Origin: Ruminiclostridium cellobioparum DSM 1351 = ATCC 15832
Lineage (GTDB): Bacteria; Bacillota; Clostridia; Acetivibrionales; DSM-1351
Length of the DNA: 64,000 nucleotides
Direction: 5' to 3'
Assembly (NCBI RefSeq): GCF_000621505.1
Contig: NZ_JHYD01000026.1
Span: 83,731-147,730 of the forward strand
Every line of letters starts with the position of its first letter. Positions within the stretch are counted from its first letter, which is position 1. The notes beneath the pieces were generated by a model that did not search any database, was not told where the DNA came from, and saw only the letters and a list, made by a program, of their open reading frames with translations. A program made the translations under genes and the position numbers. This document shows, piece after piece, positions 8,934 through 18,807 of this stretch.

Positions 8934-9530
8934 TTATATACTCAGATTTTTTAAATTTATGCCATGACCTAATTGTTCAAACATACATGACAATCTGTAA
9001 ATAGGGAGACCCATAACGTTAAAATAATCCCCCTCTATTTTTTCCACCAGCAGGGAGCCATAGCCCTGGATGCCATAAGCACCGGCCTTGTCAAAGGGTT
9101 CTTTTGTAGCAATATATGCCAGGAGAAACTCTTCTGACTTTTTAGCTATTTTTACCCTGGTAGTTTCAAATTCACATAGGGTTTTCATATCGGTTGTTCT
9201 GCACAGGCAAACTCCTGTAACGACTTCATGCCATTCACCGTTAAGATTTTTAAGCATTTCAAAAGCTTCCTGTTCATCCTTTGGTTTGCCCAAAAGTTTA
9301 TTGTCCTTAACAACGATTGTGTCTGCCCCGATCACTAAACTGTCATGTTTTGTCTGTGTAGCAATATCTACGCATTTTTGCCTTGCAAGAGATACTGCTA
9401 CCTGATGGGATTCCAGGTTCCGGTCCATCACTTCGATTACATTTGAAGGGGACACTGTAAATCCAAGTCCCATCTGGGTCAATAACTGCTGCCTTCTTGG
9501 AGACGCCGAAGCTAATATAATTTTATCCAT
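8934..9530 (-). CDS. maf: Maf-family nucleoside triphosphate pyrophosphatase
   Basis: 198 residues. The Maf/Ham1 fold is recognised by ILASASPRRQQLL at the N-terminus, VIGADTIVVKDNKLLGKPKD in the middle and AGAYGIQGYGSLLVEKIEGDYFNVMGLP near the C-terminus. Family members hydrolyse dTTP/UTP or modified pyrimidine triphosphates and influence septum formation. It is the first gene of the shape/division cluster, 58 nt upstream of radC. Confidence 0.93.
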   Translation of the reverse strand: MDKIILASASPRRQQLLTQMGLGFTVSPSNVIEVMDRNLESHQVAVSLARQKCVDIATQTKHDSLVIGADTIVVKDNKLLGKPKDEQEAFEMLKNLNGEWHEVVTGVCLCRTTDMKTLCEFETTRVKIAKKSEEFLLAYIATKEPFDKAGAYGIQGYGSLLVEKIEGDYFNVMGLPIYRLSCMFEQLGHGINLKNLSI

Positions 9531-9903
9531 TTTTCCACCATATTTTATTTTTTCATATCTTTACACTAAGCGACAAACGCAGCCATATTTATTATATATT
9601 TTTATAGCCGATTTTTCAAATAAAAAGCTAGGTAAAAATTTATATATATTATCTGTAAAAAGCTTATTTTTATTAAAAGCGCTGTTTAAGTACTCCTTTG
9701 CGTGATTGCATACGGTTAAAAATGGCTCCGTGCTTAAATATTACATCTACTATTATGAATAATATTAATAAATATCACTTCTCAATTCGGGTTTTTAGAA
9801 GTATAATATAGTAAAACTATATTCATCGGTCGAATTACGCAAGTATACACAGGCGTATTTGAGTTTGGTATGGTTAATTAATTATCGGAGAGTTGGTGAT
9901 TAT
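9531..9903. other. AT-rich intergenic region between maf and mecA
   Basis: Divergent promoter region. A weak candidate promoter for mecA is TTCTCA (9779-9784), a 17-nt spacer and TATAAT (9802-9807). No tRNA, repeat element or convincing leader structure was seen in the rest. Confidence 0.4.
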
Positions 9904-10521
9904 ATGAGAATTGAAAAAATTAATGAAAATGTATTGAAGGTCACAATAACACTGAATGACCTTGAAGAAAGAAATATTGATTTAGGCTCTTTGAATTATA
10001 ATTCGCCTGCTGCTCAGGAACTATTCTGGGATATGATGGAGAAAGCCGAGGAAGAGTACGGCTTTGCTTCGGGTGAATCCCAGCTCATATTCGAGGCCTC
10101 TCCTGAAAACGAGGACGGTTTTGTTGTAACCATCACCAAAGTCGATGCCGATGGAGAATTTGAGTCAATCCAAAAGTATATAAAAAGCAAATATAAGAAT
10201 TCGGAATTAAAACAAAAGAAAAAGAAGAGCAAGGTTTGTTCAACCTTGAAAATATATTGTTTCAACAATCTGGATGATGTGTGTAAACTGACTAAACGTA
10301 TTACTGCCGTCTACCAGGGGGAAAGCACCCTGTTCAGATGCCGTGACAGTTATTATCTTCTGCTCAGCGGTATTGCCACAGGCTCACAGTCCCTGGAAAT
10401 TATAATGTCCGAATACTCTGTCCTGGTTGGGAATCCGGCATTTTTTGAAGGCTATCTTAACGAATACGGTGAAAAGGTAATAAGCGACAATGCAATAGAA
10501 ACTTTAAATACTTATTTTTAG
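9904..10521 (+). CDS. mecA: Adaptor protein MecA
   Basis: About 205 residues from the ATG at 9904 (GGAGAGTTGGTGATTAT upstream). The N-terminal MRIEKINENVLKVTITLNDL is the substrate-binding domain, followed by an acidic segment, a Lys-rich linker (about 105-115) and a C-terminal domain containing FNNLDDVCKLTKRI that docks on ClpC. MecA delivers unfolded or specific substrates to the ClpCP protease, and in Bacillus controls ComK. The clostridial target is unknown. It is monocistronic, with a terminator downstream shared with the convergent gene. Confidence 0.9.
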   Translation: MRIEKINENVLKVTITLNDLEERNIDLGSLNYNSPAAQELFWDMMEKAEEEYGFASGESQLIFEASPENEDGFVVTITKVDADGEFESIQKYIKSKYKNSELKQKKKKSKVCSTLKIYCFNNLDDVCKLTKRITAVYQGESTLFRCRDSYYLLLSGIATGSQSLEIIMSEYSVLVGNPAFFEGYLNEYGEKVISDNAIETLNTYF

Positions 10522-10591
10522 ACTATAATAGATTTAAACATACAAATACAGATAGATACGGATAAATACCGATAATCGATGATATGAGTCA

Positions 10592-10616
10592 GGCTTCCCG
10601 ATAAGGGAAGCCTTTT
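10592..10616 (+). terminator. Intrinsic terminator after mecA
   Basis: Stem GGCTTCCC/GGGAAGCC with a 5-nt loop followed by TTTT, located between convergent genes. Confidence 0.8.
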
Positions 10617-10622
10617 GTATGT

Positions 10623-11414
10623 CTATCTGTTATTCATAACCAATTCGATTACCTTACCGTTTGATTTTGCTATTTCAAAAATAACATCATCTATGACAGT
10701 ATTTTCTTCTATCAGTGTATTTCCGTCATTATCAAATATTGTCTTGGTAGCAACCTTACCGTTGAGATATTCACGGTGCTTTGTTTCCATCATATCAGCT
10801 ACGGCATCGGGCTGAATATCATCTTCTGCAGGAACACTGCCGTCAATGTCAGCTATGGCTGAGGTCTCAAAATTTTTTTTTTCTGAATCCACGTCCTCAT
10901 CCAATGCCAGGTCGGCTGCTCTGTCCAACAATCTGGATTCCACATCTTCCTTTACAACTACCAGGTTCTTTCCAAAGGTAATAATGCTGTCTCTCGGTAT
11001 GATTCTGATACTCTTTTGCGTAATATCGGCAATGTACTCAAGTCCTACGATTGAACAGTTATCTTCTTCGTTAATATATATGTCCCCGATTTCACCTATT
11101 AAACGTCCCTTTTTGGTAAGTACTTTTGTACCCTTAACCTGGATATTTTTTTGCAGAAGATCAATAGCAGCCGGTATTTTACTTATGTCGTTAATGGCAT
11201 CTTCATTTTCTATCGTCAATGCGTATTCACCGATTCCCAACACATATTCCGTGGGAATCACCTTGGCACTTAGTATTTGAATGCCGCTATCAACAACAAC
11301 ATAATCAATAGCACCTTTTTCAGCATTGATAATAACAGTTTTGACTTTACCGACCTCAATACCGTCTGATATGCTGATTATAGGTAAACCCACTATTTCC
11401 TTCGTCTTTTTCAT
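10623..11414 (-). CDS. PRC-barrel domain protein
   Basis: 263 residues with two PRC-barrel units: about 5-75 (GLPIISISDGIEVGKVKTV) and about 90-160 (VLTKKGRLIGEIGDIYI). The C-terminal part is acidic and ends in a segment about gene or nutrient-independent structure that I do not recognise. PRC barrels bind RNA-processing or photosynthetic partners in other systems; no specific reaction can be assigned. No signal peptide or membrane segment is seen, so it is probably cytosolic. It lies 50 nt downstream of a membrane protein gene and may be in the same operon. Confidence 0.75.
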   Translation of the reverse strand: MKKTKEIVGLPIISISDGIEVGKVKTVIINAEKGAIDYVVVDSGIQILSAKVIPTEYVLGIGEYALTIENEDAINDISKIPAAIDLLQKNIQVKGTKVLTKKGRLIGEIGDIYINEEDNCSIVGLEYIADITQKSIRIIPRDSIITFGKNLVVVKEDVESRLLDRAADLALDEDVDSEKKNFETSAIADIDGSVPAEDDIQPDAVADMMETKHREYLNGKVATKTIFDNDGNTLIEENTVIDDVIFEIAKSNGKVIELVMNNR

Positions 11415-11464
11415 TTTTAAAAGTACCCCCTCAAATTCCTAAAAATCTTTTTAATCAAATTAAA

Positions 11465-12661
11465 TTATTTTAGGTTTTTAATAATTTCTTCTTTTATATC
11501 AGGCTTGATAACTGATCCATATCTCTCAACAGTTCCTTCCAGTATGCTCTTCGCCAGTTCGGTGAGACCTAACTGCTTGTATAGAGCGCATACGTCCAAT
11601 ACTATCCAGAAAATCATTTCCCTGTCGGGCTGATGCGAAAGAGCCTGCAAATAATACTCTGCCGCCTGTTCCTTCCTGCCCCTGCCCTTGCTTTCAAATG
11701 CCTTGTCCACAAGCGACCGTGCATTTATTTCAACCTGGTTTGACTGCACTTCTTCTATTATGTATTCTATTTCTCTTATTTCTTCTACTATTTCTTCATG
11801 ATTCGCAATGTCAGGAGTAATCGTTATTTCATTTTCAACCTGCTCTGTTATTTGCGGGCCGGCATCACCGGTTTCCTCCATGGCAGATTCAGACGCAGCC
11901 CATTCCGGCATAACCGGTTCAGGCAAAGCCTGTTCAAGCACAGCCGTTTGAGCAATATCCGTATCTGTTACATCTGCCTCCTCACTGACTGTACTGCAGT
12001 CCTCAAAACTCCCGACTTCCTCAACAGCCCCGGCAGCATTGGCCTTGTCAGGCTCTGCAACTGCCGTAACTGCTGCAGCGGTTTCGACAACTTCATCAAC
12101 TAAATTATTGCAATTTCCGGAATTTTCCAGCAGAAAACTTCCATTTTCACTATTTTCTATTCCCATTGTATCAATTATTTGTTTAGTGTCAACTGGTTTT
12201 TTCAACTTATTTTCTAAATTATATTCATCTTTTACATTTTCTTGCATTATTATGCTTGAATTTCCACATTCCGCAGCCGGTTTATTGAAAAATCCCACCT
12301 TCATATTTTTAATATTGCTGAAAAATCTGTCAATATAAATACCGCAATCTATAGAAGAAAATTTCTTTGGAATAGCTATTGATATAATCATGCTTATTAT
12401 ACAAATAAATAATAGAAATATAAATAAAACAACGATCAGAGACAAAATCAGAGCAATTTTTTTGTTGATATTGATACTTTCACTTAAGGCTTTCAGCATG
12501 AATGTAAAAGCAGGATTAAAGGAAAATCCCAAAACTATGGATCCTGCCGTTATGGAAAACAATATGCCAAGGTTCAATTCTTTTGACCTGTATAGCAAAT
12601 AAAACGCTGTCAATGCGGTGACCAAAATTGTAATAACAACCGAAATCCAATAGTAGGACAT
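11465..12661 (-). CDS. Membrane protein with C-terminal TPR-like region, function unknown
   Basis: 398 residues. Three membrane segments (about 5-23, 33-52 and 68-96) are followed by a long acidic Glu/Ala/Val-rich stretch (about 150-300) that looks disordered. A C-terminal helical region (about 310-398) contains a TPR-like pattern, KEQAAEYYLQALSHQPD, and a second helix pair. This suggests a membrane-anchored scaffold with a cytosolic protein-interaction end. It is not recognised as a named family. It is upstream of and codirectional with the PRC-barrel gene, so the two may act together. Confidence 0.65.
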   Translation of the reverse strand: MSYYWISVVITILVTALTAFYLLYRSKELNLGILFSITAGSIVLGFSFNPAFTFMLKALSESININKKIALILSLIVVLFIFLLFICIISMIISIAIPKKFSSIDCGIYIDRFFSNIKNMKVGFFNKPAAECGNSSIIMQENVKDEYNLENKLKKPVDTKQIIDTMGIENSENGSFLLENSGNCNNLVDEVVETAAAVTAVAEPDKANAAGAVEEVGSFEDCSTVSEEADVTDTDIAQTAVLEQALPEPVMPEWAASESAMEETGDAGPQITEQVENEITITPDIANHEEIVEEIREIEYIIEEVQSNQVEINARSLVDKAFESKGRGRKEQAAEYYLQALSHQPDREMIFWIVLDVCALYKQLGLTELAKSILEGTVERYGSVIKPDIKEEIIKNLK

Positions 12662-12812
12662 AAACCCCTCCAGAATATACGTGTATTTTATCTTTTGTAC
12701 GTAAAAATATGTAATTTTTGACTAATAGTCTTTATTCGATATAAATCAACAAAATTCCTTCTATTTTATTTCAGAAATACCGGTAAATTTTCCTGATTAC
12801 TCCTATACACAT

Positions 12813-12850
12813 AAAAATCGGCCCATAGCTAAAAAGCCGGCCGATTTTTT
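12813..12850 (-). terminator. Intrinsic terminator after lon
   Basis: Minus-strand stem AAATCGGCC/GGCCGATTT with a T-run, starting about 11 nt beyond the lon stop codon. Confidence 0.8.
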
Positions 12851-12860
12851 ATTGATTTTT

Positions 12861-15170
12861 TCAAGCTTTTATCAGTGCATTTTTTAGGACAGTTTTCATA
12901 TCCGAAGCGCAAATAAATTTCAAAGATTTTCTTACGTTCTCCGGAATCTCGTCAATATCCTTTTTGTTATCCAGGGGAAGGATAATAGTTTCAATCCCGG
13001 CCCTGTGGGCTGCCAGCACCTTTTCCTTCAGCCCTCCTATAGGGAGCACCCTGCCTCTCAGGGTTATCTCACCTGTCATGGCAACCTTACTGCTGACCGG
13101 AACACCCGATAAGGCCGAAACCATGGCAGTCGCAAGAGTAATACCTGCTGATGGACCATCCTTTGGAATCGCTCCCTCCGGAACATGTATGTGAATGTCC
13201 CTGTTTTCATAGAAGCTTTCGTCTATCTTCAATTCCTTGCACTGGGATCTGATATAGCTCATGGCAGCTCTTGCCGATTCCTTCATCACATCTCCCAGAT
13301 GCCCTGTCAGCTCCAGCTTTCCATTACCGTTCATCAAATTGACTTCTATGGACAGGGTATCACCTCCGACAGGAGTCCATGCCAGACCTGTGGCAATACC
13401 AATCTCATCCTTTTCATTTGCAAAATCAAAACGGTACCTTTTTACGCCCAGATACTTTTCAAGGCTGCTTTTTGATACGGTTACAACGCGTTTGTTTTCT
13501 GAAACCAGGGTTTTTGCAACTTTTCTGCAGACAGAACCTATCTCTCTTTCAAGATTTCTGACACCTGCTTCCCTGGTGTAGTAATTTATAATATCTCTTA
13601 TGGTCTCTTCGTCGATCTTAATGTTTTTCTGAGTCAGTCCGTTGAGTTCTATTTGCTTGGGAAGCAAATATTTCATTGCAATGTTTGCCTTGTCTTCTTC
13701 GGTATAACTTGACAGGGTAATGACTTCCATTCTGTCCAGCAATGGCCTGGGAATTGAATCAAGGCTGTTGGCGGTAGTCAGAAATAATGCGTTCGACAGA
13801 TTAAAGGGCAGTTCGAGGTAATGATCCCTGAAAGCGAAATTCTGTTCTGCATCCAGTACTTCCAACATTGCCGAAGCAGGGTCCCCTCTGAAATCGCTGC
13901 TCATTTTATCTATTTCATCCAGGAGTATCAGCGGATTATTGGACCCGGCCTGCTTGAGAGCGGATATTATCCTTCCGGGCATTGATCCCACGTAGGTACG
14001 CCTGTGTCCGCGTATCTCCGACTCATCTTTGACACCGCCCAGTGAAATCCTGACATAGTTCCTGTTAAGAGCCTTTGCAATGGATTTTGCAATGGAGGTT
14101 TTTCCCACGCCCGGTGGTCCCACCAGGCACAGAATAGGTCCTCTGAGATTGTTCTTGAGTTTATGGACCGCAAGGTATTCCACAATACGTTCCTTAACTT
14201 TTGTCAGCCCGTAATGATCCTGTTCCAGAATTTCTTCGGCCCTGGCAAGATCAATATCCTCCTGGGTGGATTTATTCCAGGGAAGATCAAATATCCAGTC
14301 AACATAGGTCCTTATTACACTGCCTTCGGCAGAACCCGAAGGCATCTTCAGAAGCCGGTCAAGTTCCTTGAGCACCTTCTTCTCGGCTTCTTCCGGAAGG
14401 CCGGCGTTTTCCAGCCTTGCCTTGTATTCTTCAACCTCTCCGGTGACTCCGTCCCTGTCCCCGAGTTCATTTTGAATAGCCTTCATCTGCTCCCTGAGGT
14501 AATATTCCTTCTGGACCTTGTCTATCTGCTTTCTGACCTTTGTATTTATATCCTTCTCAATTTCAAGTATTTCAGTTTCCTGATAAATAATTTTCAGGAG
14601 CCTTTCAATTCTTCTCAGCGGGTGGAATTCGGATAAAATTTCCTGCTTTTGCTCAACCTTAAGCGGAATGTTGTTTGCAATGATATCCGATACCTGGCTG
14701 ATGTTGTTGATTTCCGCAACGGTCAAAGCCGTATCCGGAGAAACTTTTCCGCTTAGCTTCACATAGTCTTCGAATACGGCAACCAGGCGTCTTTTGAGGG
14801 CTTCAACCTCATTGTCCTCGAACTCTTCCTCCGCCTGTCCCTCAACAACCTCCACAACGAAAAAAGGTTCCCTCTGAACTATGTTTTTTATTTCGGCCCT
14901 GCTTATACCTTCAACAAGCACCCTGATAGTATCGCCCTGAAGCTTAAGCAGCTGCTTGACCTTTGATATTGTACCGATATCATATATATCCTCTTCGCCG
15001 GGTGAATCGGTGGAAGCATCCTTCTGTGCAACCAGAAAAATCAACTGGTCATTGATCATAGCTTCTTCCAGAGCTTTTATGGATTTTTCTCTTCCAACAT
15101 CAAAATACAAAGTCATAAAAGGAAATACTGTTAAACCTCTCAGAGGTAACAGCGGTAATGTTTTAGCCAT
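12861..15170 (-). CDS. lon: ATP-dependent protease Lon (LonA)
   Basis: 769 residues: N-terminal substrate-recognition domain ([15 protein letters not shown]), AAA+ module with Walker [10 protein letters not shown] and Walker B ILLDEIDK, and a C-terminal protease domain. The Ser-Lys dyad is intact: Ser674 in DGPSAG and Lys715 in GGLKEKV. It degrades misfolded and regulatory proteins in the cytosol. Length is typical for LonA. It lies 97 nt downstream of the pyruvate kinase gene with no obvious terminator between, so read-through is possible. Confidence 0.97.
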   Translation of the reverse strand: MAKTLPLLPLRGLTVFPFMTLYFDVGREKSIKALEEAMINDQLIFLVAQKDASTDSPGEEDIYDIGTISKVKQLLKLQGDTIRVLVEGISRAEIKNIVQREPFFVVEVVEGQAEEEFEDNEVEALKRRLVAVFEDYVKLSGKVSPDTALTVAEINNISQVSDIIANNIPLKVEQKQEILSEFHPLRRIERLLKIIYQETEILEIEKDINTKVRKQIDKVQKEYYLREQMKAIQNELGDRDGVTGEVEEYKARLENAGLPEEAEKKVLKELDRLLKMPSGSAEGSVIRTYVDWIFDLPWNKSTQEDIDLARAEEILEQDHYGLTKVKERIVEYLAVHKLKNNLRGPILCLVGPPGVGKTSIAKSIAKALNRNYVRISLGGVKDESEIRGHRRTYVGSMPGRIISALKQAGSNNPLILLDEIDKMSSDFRGDPASAMLEVLDAEQNFAFRDHYLELPFNLSNALFLTTANSLDSIPRPLLDRMEVITLSSYTEEDKANIAMKYLLPKQIELNGLTQKNIKIDEETIRDIINYYTREAGVRNLEREIGSVCRKVAKTLVSENKRVVTVSKSSLEKYLGVKRYRFDFANEKDEIGIATGLAWTPVGGDTLSIEVNLMNGNGKLELTGHLGDVMKESARAAMSYIRSQCKELKIDESFYENRDIHIHVPEGAIPKDGPSAGITLATAMVSALSGVPVSSKVAMTGEITLRGRVLPIGGLKEKVLAAHRAGIETIILPLDNKKDIDEIPENVRKSLKFICASDMKTVLKNALIKA

Positions 15171-15267
15171 ATTTATCCTCTCATTTACAAAAAATAATAA
15201 ATCTAAAATTAATACTCACATCAATTGTTATTTATTATTCTTGTTATTATTATTGATATACAGACCT

Positions 15268-17010
15268 TTAATCACATCTAAGTACAAGACCTCTTTCGGC
15301 ATCTACCGTCACTACCGAACCGGTCTTTAAAATTCTGGTGGCATTTTCAGCTCCCACAATAACCGGCAGATCAAGGGCCAGTCCCACGGTGGCAGTGTGG
15401 CAGGCCAATCCGCCTTCTTCCACTATGATAGCCGAAGCCCTTTTAATAACCGGCAGCATTTCGTTATTTGTAAATGGAGCTACCAGTATATTTCCGTCTT
15501 CAAATTTATCAAGTGCCTCCCCGGCTGTCTGTGCCACGCACAATTCACCAGTAACGGATGCATCTCCTATTCCTGTTCCCTGTACTAATACTTTACCCAC
15601 AATATGAACTTTCAATGTATTTGTAGTTCCGCTGATGCCTGCCGGTACTCCTGCAGTAATTACAGCCAGTTCGCCGTTTTTTACAAGACCTGATTCAAGA
15701 GCCTTTTCAATACCCATATCAAACATTTCATCGGTGGTATTTGCAACAGGCACCAGATAAGGCAGAACTCCCCAGGAAAGGCTGAGCTGCCTCTGAACTT
15801 TTGGATTTACAGTGGTCGCAATAATAGGGCACGCAGGACGGAATCTGGAAATCATCCGCGCAGTGTGACCTGACTGTGTTACGGTAATAATTGCAGCCGC
15901 TTTCAAATCAAGAGCCGTGGTACAGGTTGCATGGCTGATGGCATTTGTAACGCTGGTATTGATTTCAGTCTGCCGGGTGGTGAATCTCTTCCAGTAGTCC
16001 ATGGAGCTTTCAGCCTTCTGGGCTATTCTTGACATGACCGCTATAGTCTCCAGAGGATACTTGCCTGCGGCGGTCTCACCCGAAAGCATTACTCCGCTGG
16101 TCCCGTCATATATGGCATTGGCAACGTCACTTGCTTCGGCACGGGTCGGCCTTGGATTTCTGATCATGGAATCAAGCATCTGTGTTGCAGTAATAACAGG
16201 TTTCCCATTGCGGTAGCATTTTTCAATGATATTTTTTTGAACGACAGGCACTTCTTCAACAGGTATTTCAACCCCCAGGTCACCTCTGGCAACCATTATT
16301 CCGTCCGAAACCTTTAGTATCTCGTCAAAATTTCTGATACCCTCCCGGTTTTCGATCTTTGCTATAACCAGAATATCGCTGCCGCCATTCTTTTCAAGCA
16401 CTTTTCTAATTTCTATGACGTCGGAAGCCTTTCTAACAAAGGATGCAGCTATCATATCAAAGTCATTTTCGATGCCGAATTTTATATCGGCTATGTCCTG
16501 GCTGGTTAAAGCAGGCAATCTTATATCGGCTCCCGGAACATTTATACCCTTATGGTCACCTACCACGCCTCCGTTTTTTACTCTGCAGTAGATATCCTTA
16601 TTCCTGATCTCCATTACTTCAAGTTCCACAAGACCGTCATTTATCAATATCCGGCTTCCCTTGGCCACATCCATGTACAACTCTTTGTAGGTGATGCTGC
16701 AGCTTTTTTCATCGCCGATAATATCTTTGTTCACCAGGATAAAATCGTTATTCTCCTGTAATGTTACCTGACCGTCTTTAAAATCACCTGTTCTTATTTC
16801 AGGGCCCTTGGTATCCAGGAGCAAGGGAATGGGCAGTCCCAATTCATCCCTGATTTTCTTGAATAAATCAGCTCTTTTTTTATGCTGTTCATGGTTGCCG
16901 TGGGAAAAATTCATTCTGGCTACATTCATTCCGCCAAGCATCATTTTCCTGAGAATTTCTTCATCGTCAGAGGCAGGTCCCAAAGTACATATTATCTTAG
17001 TCTTTCTCAT
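15268..17010 (-). CDS. pyk: Pyruvate kinase with C-terminal PEP-utiliser mobile domain
   Basis: 580 residues. The pyruvate kinase core (about 1-470) shows KIICTLGPAS, LLLDTKGPEIRTG, MVARGDLGVEIP and ITATQMLDSM. A C-terminal extension (about 495-580) is a PEP-utiliser mobile domain with GGLACHTA, the segment carrying the phosphorylatable His in PEP synthase and EI. This extended form is common in Bacillus and clostridia and its role is probably regulatory. It makes pyruvate and ATP from PEP and ADP. Upstream is an AT-rich divergent region shared with the symporter gene. Confidence 0.95.
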   Translation of the reverse strand: MRKTKIICTLGPASDDEEILRKMMLGGMNVARMNFSHGNHEQHKKRADLFKKIRDELGLPIPLLLDTKGPEIRTGDFKDGQVTLQENNDFILVNKDIIGDEKSCSITYKELYMDVAKGSRILINDGLVELEVMEIRNKDIYCRVKNGGVVGDHKGINVPGADIRLPALTSQDIADIKFGIENDFDMIAASFVRKASDVIEIRKVLEKNGGSDILVIAKIENREGIRNFDEILKVSDGIMVARGDLGVEIPVEEVPVVQKNIIEKCYRNGKPVITATQMLDSMIRNPRPTRAEASDVANAIYDGTSGVMLSGETAAGKYPLETIAVMSRIAQKAESSMDYWKRFTTRQTEINTSVTNAISHATCTTALDLKAAAIITVTQSGHTARMISRFRPACPIIATTVNPKVQRQLSLSWGVLPYLVPVANTTDEMFDMGIEKALESGLVKNGELAVITAGVPAGISGTTNTLKVHIVGKVLVQGTGIGDASVTGELCVAQTAGEALDKFEDGNILVAPFTNNEMLPVIKRASAIIVEEGGLACHTATVGLALDLPVIVGAENATRILKTGSVVTVDAERGLVLRCD

Positions 17011-17233
17011 AAATTAAACCCTCCAAAAGCAATTAACTGTTTTTATTGTTGCAAATATATAATTTGAAATCTCCTATAAGCGTCATTGCTAATATTTGAA
17101 GATTAAATCGCAATATTTCAATATGAAAACATCTAATATGATATTTTATTTTTAGCTGATTGTCTACCATATATAATTTTTTAACAAACTTTTAATCTTG
17201 TTATACCCTGTATTTTATTATTTAATCTATTAG

Positions 17234-17262
17234 TTTGAATTTTTTGCATCTTGTATTATAAT
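17234..17262 (+). promoter_or_regulatory. Promoter of the NSS symporter gene
   Basis: TTGAAT (17234-17239), 17-nt spacer, TATAAT (17257-17262). It lies in the 330-base AT-rich divergent gap 17011-17340, in which nothing else was recognised. Confidence 0.6.
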
Positions 17263-17340
17263 AAGTATTCTGCTAAAAATATTATCATTATTTTTGATAT
17301 TTTGGCAATCAATTTGGGTAAATCCTACAATGGAGGTTAT

Positions 17341-18714
17341 ATGAAAAATAAGAAAACGGCTTTTGAGCGCGAGCGTTTTTCAACCGGTCTGGCAGTATTT
17401 TTTGCCACTCTGAGCTCTACCGTGGGCCTTGGCAACATATGGAAGTTCCCGTACTTAACGGGCAAATACGGCGGCGGAGCTTTTCTGATCATTTATTTTT
17501 TTTGTGTGCTTTTCGTGGCGCTCCCGGTTATGATAAGCGAGATGTTTATTGGCAGAAGAACAAGAAAAAATGCTATCGGAGCCATAAAAACCCTGACAAA
17601 AAAACCGTTTTGGAAGATCATCGGCTATATGGGAATAGTTTCGGCATTTTTTATACTGTTTTTTTACAGTGCTGTTGCAGGTTGGGTTTACTCTTATATT
17701 TTCAAGGCAATTTCAGGACTTTTTAAAAATGCTACCATGGACGGGGTGGAAAGTATATTTGGTCAAACAGTTACAGGACCGCTTCCTCCAATCATCTGGC
17801 AGATTGTTGCAATTGCAGTGGTCTCCACCATTTTGCTCTTTGGAGTAAAAAAGGGTATAGAGAGAATCACCAAGCTGTTGATGCCTGTCCTGCTCATACT
17901 GATCATTATTTGCGACATCAGGGCATTATTGCTTCCTGGGGCCATGGAAGGGATAAAGTTCCTTTTTAATGTAGATTTTTCCAGTGTGACAAAAGAAGTG
18001 GTTTTGATGGCTTTAGGACTCTCATTTTTCAAGCTTTCACTTGGAATGGGCACCATTATTACCTATGGCAGCTATTTTACCGCCGACAATAATATGTTTG
18101 CAACCTCCGGCAAAGTTGCTCTGGCAGATACGATAGTATCTCTGCTGGCGGGACTGGCCATATTCCCCGCGGTATTTTCCTTCGGCATGAAGCCTGAGCA
18201 GGGCCCCGGCCTGCTGTTCATGACAATTCCCCTGGTATTTTCAAAAATTCCTCTGGGAGGATTGCTTGTGGTCCTGTTTTTCATTCTGACTGCAATTGCA
18301 GCTACAACTGCAATGATGTCTATTTTTGAAGTGGTAATAACTTTTATAACCGAAGAACAAAAGCTTTCAAGAAGAAAAGCGGTTATAATAACCGCCGTCA
18401 TTGTAATGGTATTTGGCATCCCGTCAGCACTGTCTGCAAACGGCACAAGCCTGTTAAGCAATATAAAAATATTGGGGCTTACCTTTTTTAATTTCTTTGA
18501 CAGCGTTTCGTCAAACATTCTTCTGCCGCTGGGCGGTCTGCTGATTGTAATTTTTGTAGGATACTTTTTAAACAGACAGGATGTCGCCCAGGAGCTTTCC
18601 AACAAGGGCACTCTGAAGAATGGAGGCCTGATTAAAGCCTATCTTTTCCTGTTGAGGTTCATCACACCCATACTGCTTTTGATTGTGTTTTTAAGCATGA
18701 TTGGACTCATTTGA
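17341..18714 (+). CDS. Sodium-dependent NSS/SNF family transporter
   Basis: About 457 residues from the ATG at 17341 (GGAGG upstream); an upstream in-frame extension is rejected. The family signature GLGNIWKFPYL is at membrane segment 1, followed by GGGAFLIIYF and about eleven predicted helices. Bacterial members (LeuT, TnaT, MhsT) couple Na+ entry to amino-acid uptake; the substrate here cannot be read from sequence. Monocistronic, with its own promoter and a strong downstream terminator. It could use sodium gradient produced by the decarboxylase encoded at 22-25 kb. Confidence 0.9.
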   Translation: MKNKKTAFERERFSTGLAVFFATLSSTVGLGNIWKFPYLTGKYGGGAFLIIYFFCVLFVALPVMISEMFIGRRTRKNAIGAIKTLTKKPFWKIIGYMGIVSAFFILFFYSAVAGWVYSYIFKAISGLFKNATMDGVESIFGQTVTGPLPPIIWQIVAIAVVSTILLFGVKKGIERITKLLMPVLLILIIICDIRALLLPGAMEGIKFLFNVDFSSVTKEVVLMALGLSFFKLSLGMGTIITYGSYFTADNNMFATSGKVALADTIVSLLAGLAIFPAVFSFGMKPEQGPGLLFMTIPLVFSKIPLGGLLVVLFFILTAIAATTAMMSIFEVVITFITEEQKLSRRKAVIITAVIVMVFGIPSALSANGTSLLSNIKILGLTFFNFFDSVSSNILLPLGGLLIVIFVGYFLNRQDVAQELSNKGTLKNGGLIKAYLFLLRFITPILLLIVFLSMIGLI

Positions 18715-18727
18715 CGGATACGGATAC

Positions 18728-18793
18728 ACGCTGAGACAGCTGGTGAAACAGCTCATCACAAGTGTTTCATCAGCTGTCTCAAGCGTATTTTTT
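18728..18793 (+). terminator. Bidirectional terminator between symporter and citrate synthase genes
   Basis: Long stem GAGACAGCTG/CAGCTGTCTC extended by TGAAACA/TGTTTCA and followed by a run of seven T. It lies between convergent genes. Confidence 0.85.
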
Positions 18794-18807
18794 TATGGGA
18801 AAATCAA